The notes below the pieces were generated by a model. The model saw nothing but the letters and a program-made list of their open reading frames with translations. It was not told where the DNA came from and did no database searches. A stretch of 14,927 nt of DNA from an uncultured Clostridia bacterium (GTDB lineage: Bacteria > Bacillota > Clostridia > Oscillospirales > Oscillospiraceae): positions 1 through 14,927 of the forward strand of contig CAMDZY010000019.1 of NCBI GenBank assembly GCA_945910975.1, in the 5' to 3' direction. Positions 1 to 5,279 of this stretch are shown piece after piece; within the stretch, counting starts at the first letter, position 1, and each line of letters opens with the position of its first letter. A program made the position numbers and the translations under genes.

Positions 1-1
1 A

Positions 2-241
2 AAAGACTCCATGATCTATTATGGCTCGATGGCAGATAAGTACATCGTCATGCTTCAGGTCCTGGAAACCAAGAAAGTCAACGATTTAGACGTGGCGACA
101 CGTGTATCGGTGCAGCTGCAATTGACGGACCCTGCGGTCAAATCCCGCGAGCGGGTGGTCAAGCGTGGCGAGAAAGACGGCTTCTACACAGCGTTGGATG
201 TTGGCTGTGTCTGGCTGGAACGTGCGTTAAAAGCGAAATAA
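2..241 (+). CDS. C-terminal part of an unrecognised small conserved protein (5' end outside window)
   Basis: The reading frame is open to the left edge and ends at TAA (239-241). The first ATG (11-13) has only ten bases upstream and no visible ribosome site, and the segment YYGSMADKYIVMLQ reads like the inside of a folded domain, so the true start is probably left of the window. The visible part has no signal peptide or membrane segment. It is a mixed-charge soluble sequence with hydrophobic positions spaced as in beta strands, ending in a short helix (LDVGCVWLERALKAK). I do not recognise a named family. The stop lies 25 bases before the cell-wall peptidase start, so read-through transcription into that gene is plausible. 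The coding frame is credible because codon use matches the neighbours and no competing frame is supported. Confidence 0.6.
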   Translation, partial: KDSMIYYGSMADKYIVMLQVLETKKVNDLDVATRVSVQLQLTDPAVKSRERVVKRGEKDGFYTALDVGCVWLERALKAK

Positions 242-266
242 AAATTTCAACAAACGGAGGCTACAT

Positions 267-1316
267 ATGAAACGGATATTAAAAGCATTGGTTGTCCTGA
301 CCGCTATGGTCACGCTTATCGCAGCATTCGCCATGAATGCACAGGCAACAGAATTGAAAACCGGCATCGGCATTGTCACCACCAGCAGCGGACTGCGCTT
401 GCGCGCCAAGCCCAACACGGATGCTGAGATTCTGACCGTCGCACACTATGCAGACAATGTGGTCATCATTCGCCAGGTTGACGATTGGTACCTGGTCAAC
501 TACAACCTGAACATCGGTTATATGCACGCCGATTATTTGCAGGTCAAGGATCGCGAAAACATCGAACTTGGCTATGGCTCGATCGATCCCAGTCTGTGCA
601 ATATGCGCAGCTTGCCGACCACCGATAGCGATCTGGTTGCACAGATCACCTCCGGTGAAACGGTTTACATCTTTGGCTTTAACTGCGGCTGGTACAAGGT
701 TCAGTACAACGGCATGATCGGTTACATCCGCAGCGACCTTGTTACGCTTTTGGAAAAGCCCTACATCAACTCCGGCGTTGCCGCTACAATTTTCGACAAC
801 TCCAACAACTCCAACGATTCCAACAATTCCAACAACTCTGACGACTCCAGCAGCTCTGATAGCACTGACAGCTACACCAGCTCCGACAGCTACGACGATT
901 CCGATGATTCCGATAGCTCGGACGACGATTCCACTTCCTATTCCGGCGGCATCGGCGAACAGGTTGCAGCCTATGCGCAGAAATTTGTCGGCTACCCCTA
1001 TGTGTACGGCGGCAACGGCCCGGATAGCTTCGACTGCTCCGGCTTTGTCAAGTATGTCTACGCACAGTTCGGTTATAACATCAACCGCACCGCAACCGCG
1101 CAGATGAGCAACGGCTACTCCGTATCCAAGAGTGAGCTGATCCCCGGCGATCTGGTGTTCTTCTACAATGGCGGCGGCATCGGCCACGTCGGTATGTACA
1201 TTGGCAACAACCAGTTCGTCCACGCGGCAAACTCCCGCTCCGGCGTTGTCATCACCAGCCTGTCCAGCAGCTGGTATCAGGAACGCTATGCAGGTGCTCG
1301 CAGAATTGCCGGCTAA
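267..1316 (+). CDS. Secreted SH3b-SH3b-NlpC/P60 cell-wall peptidase
   Basis: This is a 349-residue exported protein predicted to cut peptide stems of peptidoglycan (D-iso-Glu/meso-DAP-type endopeptidase activity is usual in this family). A signal peptide covers residues 1-27, with a basic start, a hydrophobic core and an AQA cleavage site. Two bacterial SH3 repeats follow, at about 33-95 and 98-163, each with the Leu/Met-Arg near its start and a W/Y-x-V strand; these usually bind the wall. Residues 177-227 are an extreme Ser/Asp/Asn linker. The NlpC/P60 domain is at about 229-349. Its catalytic Cys257 lies in DSFDCSGF, His307 in GHVGMYIG and His319 in FVHAAN; the 50- and 12-residue spacings match the family triad as I recall it. 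The start is set by ACGGAGG seven bases before the ATG. Likely roles are wall turnover or daughter-cell separation. Function class is firm; exact bond specificity is inferred. Confidence 0.93.
   Translation: MKRILKALVVLTAMVTLIAAFAMNAQATELKTGIGIVTTSSGLRLRAKPNTDAEILTVAHYADNVVIIRQVDDWYLVNYNLNIGYMHADYLQVKDRENIELGYGSIDPSLCNMRSLPTTDSDLVAQITSGETVYIFGFNCGWYKVQYNGMIGYIRSDLVTLLEKPYINSGVAATIFDNSNNSNDSNNSNNSDDSSSSDSTDSYTSSDSYDDSDDSDSSDDDSTSYSGGIGEQVAAYAQKFVGYPYVYGGNGPDSFDCSGFVKYVYAQFGYNINRTATAQMSNGYSVSKSELIPGDLVFFYNGGGIGHVGMYIGNNQFVHAANSRSGVVITSLSSSWYQERYAGARRIAG
795..947 (+). repeat. Low-complexity Ser/Asp/Asn linker coding repeat
   Basis: Degenerate tandem AAC-TCC / GAC-TCC style codon pairs encode about 50 residues made almost only of Ser, Asp and Asn with a few Tyr and Thr. 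Asn-Ser units come first and Asp-Ser units later. The linker joins the SH3b pair to the NlpC/P60 domain. It is highly acidic and probably disordered; such tracts can change length by slippage. Confidence 0.8.
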
Positions 1317-1333
1317 TATCGATCCGAAAAAAT

Positions 1334-1363
1334 GGGGGCGTATCAGATACATGATACGCCCTC
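1334..1363. other. Hairpin between the peptidase and phosphodiesterase genes
   Basis: A ten-pair perfect inverted repeat (1336-1345 with 1352-1361) flanks a six-base loop; one G-T and one G-C pair can extend it. No run of T follows (TCGATTTG), so it is a poor intrinsic terminator. It may be a weak terminator, a 3' end stabiliser, or a processing signal between two co-transcribed genes. Confidence 0.5.
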
Positions 1364-1388
1364 GATTTGCGAAAGAAGGGAACAAACG

Positions 1389-1937
1389 ATGAAATGGCTC
1401 ATTGCATCTGATATCCACGGTTCGGCGTACTACTGCCAAAAGCTGCTCGATGCCTATGCACACGAACAGGCGGACAGGCTCTTACTGCTGGGCGATTTGC
1501 TCTATCATGGCCCGCGGAATGATTTGCCGCGCGACTATCAGCCCAAGCGGGTACTGGCCATGCTCAATGCGCTGCAAAGCAGCATCCTGTGTGTCCGTGG
1601 CAATTGTGACACAGAGGTGGATCAGATGGTGCTGCAGTTCCCGATTCTGGCCGATTATGCTGTGCTGGCATTGGGCAAACGCATGGCGTTTGCCACACAT
1701 GGCCACAAGTTTGGCGAGAACACGCCGCCGCCCCTGCATTCCGGAGATATCCTGCTCTGCGGCCATACGCATATTCCCAAATGCATACAGCATGAACATT
1801 ATCTTTACCTGAATCCCGGCTCCGTGTCGATTCCCAAGGAAAATTCCTATCACGGCTATATGACGCTGGAAAACGGCGTGTTCTGCTGGAAGGACTTGGA
1901 CGGAAATGTTCAAAATGAATATTTGATTGAAGAATAG
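1389..1937 (+). CDS. yfcE: YfcE/MJ0936-type metallophosphodiesterase
   Basis: This 182-residue cytosolic enzyme belongs to the calcineurin-like phosphoesterase superfamily, YfcE branch; these hydrolyse phosphodiester bonds with a two-metal centre, and their physiological substrate is usually unknown. The metal-binding blocks are all present and in order: D8-x-H10 (SDIHGS), GD at 35-36 (LLLLGDLLYHG), GNCD at 71-74, THGH at 103-106 and GHTH at 125-128. The conserved NPGSVSIPK segment follows. Its length is normal for YfcE. The ATG at 1389 is chosen over one at 1332 because the protein then begins directly with the first beta strand (MKWLIASDIHG) and AAGAAGGG lies eight bases upstream; the 1332 start would run through the hairpin. 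It stands 72 bases after the wall peptidase and ends just before a terminator. No specific link to its neighbours is evident. Confidence 0.92.
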   Translation: MKWLIASDIHGSAYYCQKLLDAYAHEQADRLLLLGDLLYHGPRNDLPRDYQPKRVLAMLNALQSSILCVRGNCDTEVDQMVLQFPILADYAVLALGKRMAFATHGHKFGENTPPPLHSGDILLCGHTHIPKCIQHEHYLYLNPGSVSIPKENSYHGYMTLENGVFCWKDLDGNVQNEYLIEE

Positions 1938-1942
1938 CAAAC

Positions 1943-1985
1943 AAAAAAACTCTGCATCCCGATAAAATAGGATGCAGAGTTTTTT
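1943..1985. terminator. Bidirectional intrinsic terminator between convergent genes
   Basis: A perfect stem (1949-1959 with 1970-1980, loop of ten) is flanked by a run of A on the left and T on the right, so it can form on both transcripts with a U tract. It lies between the phosphodiesterase gene (+) and the metallopeptidase gene (-), which end at 1937 and 1999. Confidence 0.9.
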
Positions 1986-1998
1986 GCACGGAAAAAGC

Positions 1999-2715
1999 CT
2001 AGTCACGTCTGCGGTTGTTGCTGCCAATGATGAGCAGCAGACGCAGGAATTGTGCCAAAGATACCGCCAGGGCAGCCACATAGGTCATGGCGGCAGCGCG
2101 GAGAACCCTTTTTACACCGCGCATTTCATCGTCATCCAGCATACCGCTGCCGGAAACGGCTGCAACGGCGCGGCGGCTGGCGTTGAACTCGGTTGGCAGG
2201 GTGATCAGCTGGAACAAAACGCACAGCAGATAGCAACCCAGACCGATATAGGCCACATAAATGAACTGCCGACCGATGCCGGAAAGCAGCATGCCGATCA
2301 AAATCAGCGGCATAGACAGCCTGGAACCGATGTTGGTGGCTTTTACCACCGAATTGCGCAGAACCAGCGGCGCATAGTTTTCGGCGTGCTGCACGGCGTG
2401 TCCGGCTTCATGCGCCGCAACGCCTACGGCAGCGGGCGTCGCAGCATTGTAGACGCTGTCGGACAGGCGAATGACCTGTGTTCTGGGGTCGTAGTGATCG
2501 GTCAAGTTGCCGGAGATGTGCTCAATGCGGACATGATAAAGACCGTGCGCATCCAACACGCGCCGCGCGGCATCGTAACCGGTCATATGACGGCGATTGG
2601 GTACTTGACTGTAGCGCCGGAACGTACTGTTGACCTTGGCGCTGGCGAGCATTGCAAAAAGCATTGCCGGCAGGACAAGCAGCAGATACGTCCAGTCGGT
2701 ATAATACCATCTCAT
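1999..2715 (-). CDS. yugP: YugP-type membrane zinc metallopeptidase
   Basis: This 238-residue integral membrane protein matches the putative neutral zinc metallopeptidase family typified by Bacillus YugP (zinc-dependent neutral protease family 2). It has an N-terminal membrane helix (about 7-25), a cytoplasmic or peripheral catalytic segment with the zinc-binding HEAGH motif at 102-106 (VAAHEAGHAVQHA), then hydrophobic stretches at about 135-173 and 205-230. Between the last two is the family block LPTEFNASRRA, which may carry a further ligand. The start at 2715 has GAGGA eight bases upstream, and that site overlaps the TGA of the preceding gene nine bases away. The two genes are therefore co-transcribed and probably translationally coupled. 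The substrate is unknown; family members are suspected of membrane-protein quality control. Transcription ends at the bidirectional terminator 14 bases beyond the stop. Confidence 0.92.
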   Translation of the reverse strand: MRWYYTDWTYLLLVLPAMLFAMLASAKVNSTFRRYSQVPNRRHMTGYDAARRVLDAHGLYHVRIEHISGNLTDHYDPRTQVIRLSDSVYNAATPAAVGVAAHEAGHAVQHAENYAPLVLRNSVVKATNIGSRLSMPLILIGMLLSGIGRQFIYVAYIGLGCYLLCVLFQLITLPTEFNASRRAVAAVSGSGMLDDDEMRGVKRVLRAAAMTYVAALAVSLAQFLRLLLIIGSNNRRRD

Positions 2716-2724
2716 AGGCAGTCC

Positions 2725-3513
2725 TCAGTCCAGCGGTTCCGGATCCATGGCCTCGTGGAGCCGCTGTGTGATCGCGCCGCGGAAAATGCGGTCAGCCTGA
2801 ATGTGCACGGTGTTCAGGGCAGCGGCGGCATGGGCAATGGGAACGTTGCCCATCATAAAGATGTCATTGTCCAGAATGAACTTCACTTCTTTGTCTTCTA
2901 CGTTGTTTTTCTTCACCATACCCGGGCCTGCGTGGAGCTTTAAACGGCAACCGCCGGGAATCGACACCTCAACGTCCTGCGTGCTGCGCGCAAAGCTGCG
3001 CTCGTTCACGTCGTCATCGCCCAGCAAGCCCAAATAGGCGGGCTGGATCAGCTGGTTAAAGGGAATGTCCTCTATGTCGAGCGCCTGACGGGAGAAGGCG
3101 TTGATGTAGCGCAGTCCCACGCGTTCAAAAAATGCGGGGTTGTAGACTTCAATAAACGCGGCCAGCACCTGATCGAGCTTAGCGGCGAAGTCCTCCCAGC
3201 GGGTATAGTTGGGCGTGGTGAGGGCGATAAAATCCTTGGTCAGATTCACGGACCAATCACCGCTTGCAGAGAGGAACTGATGGTTGGTCACGGCGGCCTG
3301 CTCTGTCACCTTCATGGCGCCGGGACGGCCGGTCACCTTGGGCTGCAAAAACTCCTCGTGGCTGGCATAGCGCGGGAAGCTGGCACGAATTTTCTCTTGA
3401 AAATCCGCCGGCTTCTTGGTTTCAATGGACAAAATAGTGGGGAAGCGCAGCTGGCACACAACGTCCAGCAGCTGCCGCCGACGGTACAAAACACGTTCAC
3501 AATCAAAAAACAT
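2725..3513 (-). CDS. TIGR04255-family protein of unknown function
   Basis: The 262-residue soluble protein looks like the sporadically distributed TIGR04255 family. It begins with a short charged segment leading into the LLDVVCQLRFP strand and ILSIE (about residues 15-30). Next come an FQEKIRASFP helix and the strand-rich middle with FIALTTPNYTRWEDF (about 95-109). Then come the FFERVGLRYINAF block (about 128-140) and a C-terminal segment with a conserved acidic turn (FILDNDIFM). I see no catalytic motif, signal peptide or membrane segment. The start at 3513 is preceded by AGGAAG at nine bases. It is the first gene of a two-gene operon with the YugP-type metallopeptidase, and its promoter is visible about 80 bases upstream. 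Function is not known for the family, so none is assigned. The family call is from memory of its sequence pattern. Confidence 0.8.
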   Translation of the reverse strand: MFFDCERVLYRRRQLLDVVCQLRFPTILSIETKKPADFQEKIRASFPRYASHEEFLQPKVTGRPGAMKVTEQAAVTNHQFLSASGDWSVNLTKDFIALTTPNYTRWEDFAAKLDQVLAAFIEVYNPAFFERVGLRYINAFSRQALDIEDIPFNQLIQPAYLGLLGDDDVNERSFARSTQDVEVSIPGGCRLKLHAGPGMVKKNNVEDKEVKFILDNDIFMMGNVPIAHAAAALNTVHIQADRIFRGAITQRLHEAMDPEPLD

Positions 3514-3544
3514 CTTATAACACTTCCTAGTTTGTATTTGGCCG

Positions 3545-3566
3545 CCCTCCCGACTTCGCGGGAGGG
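3545..3566. promoter_or_regulatory. GC-rich hairpin in the 5' leader of the TIGR04255-yugP operon
   Basis: An eight-pair perfect stem (3545-3552 with 3559-3566, nearly all G-C) with a six-base loop sits between the promoter and the ribosome site of the minus-strand operon. No T run follows on either strand, so it is not a standard terminator. It could stabilise the 5' end of the mRNA, bind a protein, or be a copy of a dispersed intergenic repeat. Confidence 0.6.
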
Positions 3567-3594
3567 ACTAAGCGTAATAATTGTGTTTGTAGCT

Positions 3595-3624
3595 ATTATA
3601 GCACAGTGCGCAGCGGCTTTGCAA
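3595..3624 (-). promoter_or_regulatory. Near-consensus sigma-A promoter for the TIGR04255-yugP operon
   Basis: Read on the minus strand, TTGCAA (3624-3619) is followed after 18 bases by TATAAT (3600-3595), with an upstream TG giving an extended -10. Initiation would fall near 3588, leaving a leader of about 75 bases to the ATG at 3513. Confidence 0.8.
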
Positions 3625-3670
3625 GCATCTGAAAGGAAAAAACAGGTTTTTTGAAAAAGAAGTGCTTGCA

Positions 3671-3705
3671 TGGCGCCGTATGCTATTGCATTGGCGGCGT
3701 ATGCT
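3671..3705. repeat. Short direct repeat at the 3' end of the small minus-strand gene
   Basis: Two 14-base copies (3671-3684 and 3692-3705) differ at one base and are 21 bases apart. The pair spans the TAG stop of the 99-codon gene, so its last codons and 3' flank were probably formed or altered by a small duplication. Confidence 0.5.
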
Positions 3706-3982
3706 TCCATGCAGTGCGTTTGCGCTCCAGCGCGCTTTGCCATTGGTGTGGCAGACCCTGCATAATCATGGGGTAGAGATTATCCGTGTCGCAGGTGGGT
3801 TGAATTTCGTAGGTTCCGTATCGGTTGACCATCTCCCACGCGCTGTCCGGCTGCCCATAGATTCCCTGCACCGCCGGGGATTCCACATCCGGCAGACCGC
3901 GATCCGGGCAAGCGCCATGTGCCGTTTTCCCGTTGGGTCGACCCGCCGTGTCTTGTGAATTTGCATTGGAAAACTGATGCAT
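3683..3982 (-). CDS. Small protein of unknown function (99 aa)
   Basis: This ORF is supported by an ideal ribosome site, GGAGGTGA (3996-3989), six bases before the ATG at 3982; all eight bases match the anti-Shine-Dalgarno. The protein is hydrophilic, rich in Pro, Gln, Asn and Asp, with no signal peptide or membrane helix. It has three Cys, one at residue 25 in GACPDRGLPDVESP and one in EIQPTCDTDNLYP; the centre (MVNRYGTYEIQPT) looks like a conserved core, with a basic tail (ALERKRTAWKHTP). I do not recognise a characterised family; the core resembles small clostridial proteins of unknown role that I cannot name with certainty. It is transcribed away from the polysaccharide operon and lies upstream of, but separate from, the TIGR04255-yugP operon, which has its own promoter. 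No clear promoter of its own was found. A sporulation-related role would be a guess. Confidence 0.7.
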   Translation of the reverse strand: MHQFSNANSQDTAGRPNGKTAHGACPDRGLPDVESPAVQGIYGQPDSAWEMVNRYGTYEIQPTCDTDNLYPMIMQGLPHQWQSALERKRTAWKHTPPMQ

Positions 3983-3988
3983 TTTTTC

Positions 3989-3996
3989 TCACCTCC
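3989..3996 (-). promoter_or_regulatory. Perfect Shine-Dalgarno site deciding the start of the 99-aa gene
   Basis: GGAGGTGA on the minus strand, six bases before ATG (3982-3980), is full complementarity to the 16S rRNA tail. It is the strongest ribosome site in the window and the main reason to accept this otherwise unrecognised small gene. Confidence 0.8.
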
Positions 3997-4112
3997 GGCG
4001 TTAGTGTACCCACTTTTTCGGATGTTACAGCGGTATATATTAATAGCACGTTATATTACTTTTACGCCGCGCCGATCTGCCGGATATTACCGGCTGAAAA
4101 AGAAAATAATTG

Positions 4113-4141
4113 TTGCATTGTATCGAAAAGTGTGGTATAAT
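4113..4141 (+). promoter_or_regulatory. Strong sigma-A promoter of the polysaccharide operon
   Basis: TTGCAT (4113-4118), a 17-base spacer and a perfect TATAAT (4136-4141), with an A/T-rich stretch just upstream (4098-4112) that could act as an UP element. Transcription should begin near 4148. This is the only convincing plus-strand promoter between the small gene and the sugar transferase. Confidence 0.85.
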
Positions 4142-4147
4142 CGACCG

Positions 4148-4480
4148 GTAAAAGGCTGCATTCGAGCGTGTGGCGACTTGTGCTGTGTGGGCGAACACAG
4201 CGGGATGTCGGGGAACTGAATGCTTGTTTGCATATGTTGCAAAATGTTCAATTTCCGGGAGTCAGCAGGGAACGCAGGAGGAATTTTTCCGCCTGAATGT
4301 GCTTCCGGAAATATTGCTATGGAAAGCCGCCTTTTTTGACTGCCACGAACCGCGAAAAGAGAATGAAAAACCAGTGCGGCAACGGCTCGCTTGATTGTGC
4401 GGTGTTGCCAGTCTGTGCATATTTAAACTTTTCCGTGCAATGTCAATTCTCGCCGAGTACACAAAGAATGGGGGAACAAT
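4148..4480 (+). promoter_or_regulatory. Long structured 5' leader of the polysaccharide operon
   Basis: About 330 bases separate the predicted transcription start from the first operon gene with no supported ORF. Element one (4174-4210): a seven-pair stem 4182-4188/4195-4201 with loop GGGCGA, topped on an outer four-pair stem 4174-4177/4207-4210 with an internal loop between. Element two (4251-4312): a twelve-pair stem 4251-4262/4301-4312 with two G-T wobbles, enclosing an inner hairpin 4276-4282/4288-4294 with one mismatch. A third possible stem pairs 4378-4383 with 4404-4409. I see no intrinsic terminator and no match to a known riboswitch core or to the ops/JUMPstart motif. A cis-acting role (antitermination, mRNA stability, ligand or protein sensing) is inferred. 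Confidence 0.55.
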
Positions 4481-5194
4481 ATGGCCAGCACAGCAGTGGA
4501 TTCAACGCTTCAAAAGGAGAAAACAGTTGCATCCAACCCGCAGGAATGCGGCACATATTTGAACCGAGAAGAAGTTTTACATAGCAGAAAATGGTATTGG
4601 CGTGTGCGCCGTGCGCAGGATATCCTGTTTTCGGGATTGGCGATGCTGGTTTTGCTGCCGCTGATGGCAATTACCGCGGTTGTGATTTATATTGACAGCC
4701 CCGGTGCAAGTCCTATCTTTTCGCAGGAACGCATTGGACGCGACGGAAAAAAGTTCCGCTTTTATAAATTCCGCTCCATGATCCCGGACGCTGAGGCCAG
4801 ACTGGAGGAGCTTTTAGCGCAGAATGAAATGGAGGGGCCGGCCTTTAAAATCAAGGATGATCCGCGCATTACCCGCGTCGGCCGCTTTATCCGCAAAACC
4901 AGTATCGACGAATTGCCCCAGCTGTGGAATATTTTTAAGGGCGACATGAGCATTGTCGGCCCGCGCCCGCCGCTGCCCAGAGAAGTGGAGCAATATAACG
5001 ATTATCAGCGGCAGCGCCTGTATGTCACACCGGGCTTGACCTGCTATTGGCAGATTCAGCCGGAACGCAATCAGCTGTCCTTTGACGAATGGCTGGAGCT
5101 GGATTTAAAGTACATACAAGAATGCAGTTTTTTGAATGACTGGAAAATCATCTTGAAAACCTTTGGCGCGGTTTTTAAGATGCGTGGACAGTAA
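4481..5194 (+). CDS. Monotopic phosphoglycosyl transferase, initiating sugar transferase
   Basis: This 237-residue enzyme of the bacterial sugar transferase family (Pfam Bac_transf) would move a sugar 1-phosphate from a UDP-sugar to undecaprenyl phosphate, the first step of the repeat unit, at the inner face of the membrane. A hydrophilic N-tail (1-40) is followed by one hydrophobic re-entrant helix (about 47-71) ending in the DSPG/ASP segment, then the soluble catalytic core: QERIGRDGKKFRFYKFRSM (82-100), DPRITRVGRFIRK (127-139), the catalytic Asp143-Glu144 in SIDELPQLWN, and GDMSIVGPRPPLP. The four-helix N-terminal domain of WbaP-type proteins is missing, so it is the short form. GGGGGA before the ATG supports this start. 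As the first gene after the promoter and leader it defines the operon as polysaccharide assembly. The sugar transferred cannot be read from the sequence. Confidence 0.94.
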   Translation: MASTAVDSTLQKEKTVASNPQECGTYLNREEVLHSRKWYWRVRRAQDILFSGLAMLVLLPLMAITAVVIYIDSPGASPIFSQERIGRDGKKFRFYKFRSMIPDAEARLEELLAQNEMEGPAFKIKDDPRITRVGRFIRKTSIDELPQLWNIFKGDMSIVGPRPPLPREVEQYNDYQRQRLYVTPGLTCYWQIQPERNQLSFDEWLELDLKYIQECSFLNDWKIILKTFGAVFKMRGQ

Positions 5195-5206
5195 TAGAAT
5201 GTAACC

Positions 5207-5245
5207 GCAAGGCCGGATGAACACGGAAACTGCATCCGGCCTTGC
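5207..5245 (+). terminator. Strong hairpin between operon genes, possible weak terminator or attenuator
   Basis: A perfect 13-pair inverted repeat (5207-5219 with 5233-5245, loop of 13) lies 12 bases after the sugar transferase stop. Only TGTTT follows, so termination is probably partial. It could lower expression of downstream genes relative to the initiating transferase or protect the upstream mRNA end. The next gene lies 34 bases on, so full termination is unlikely unless another promoter exists. Confidence 0.55.
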
Positions 5246-5279
5246 TGTTTGCGAAACGAAAAGGAATTGGAGATCAATC

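Noticed and set aside
279..1463. 394-codon open frame on the minus strand
   Set aside because: It is antisense to the NlpC/P60 gene, and its valine/isoleucine/glycine-rich stretch is only the complement of the Ser/Asp/Asn repeat.
1972..2943. 323-codon open frame on the plus strand
   Set aside because: It runs over the terminator and antisense to yugP and the TIGR04255 gene, both of which have family motifs and ribosome sites.
3637..3652. A6/T6 inverted repeat as terminator of the 99-aa gene
   Set aside because: The stem is only A-T pairs with a four-base loop, too weak to call.
3983..4112. Sporulation-sigma promoter for the small minus-strand gene
   Set aside because: A TACACTA-like -10 near 4010 matches partly, but no -35 element lies at the required distance.
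4142..4480. c-di-GMP riboswitch, ops/JUMPstart or intrinsic terminator in the leader
   Set aside because: No GEMM core, no ops octamer, and the T run at 4332-4337 is not preceded by a convincing stem.
4297..4584. Possible leader ORF inside the 5' leader
   Set aside because: The nearest AGGAGG ends 15 bases before the ATG, too far, and is itself inside a stem. The frame overlaps the real sugar transferase start and the peptide has no family features.
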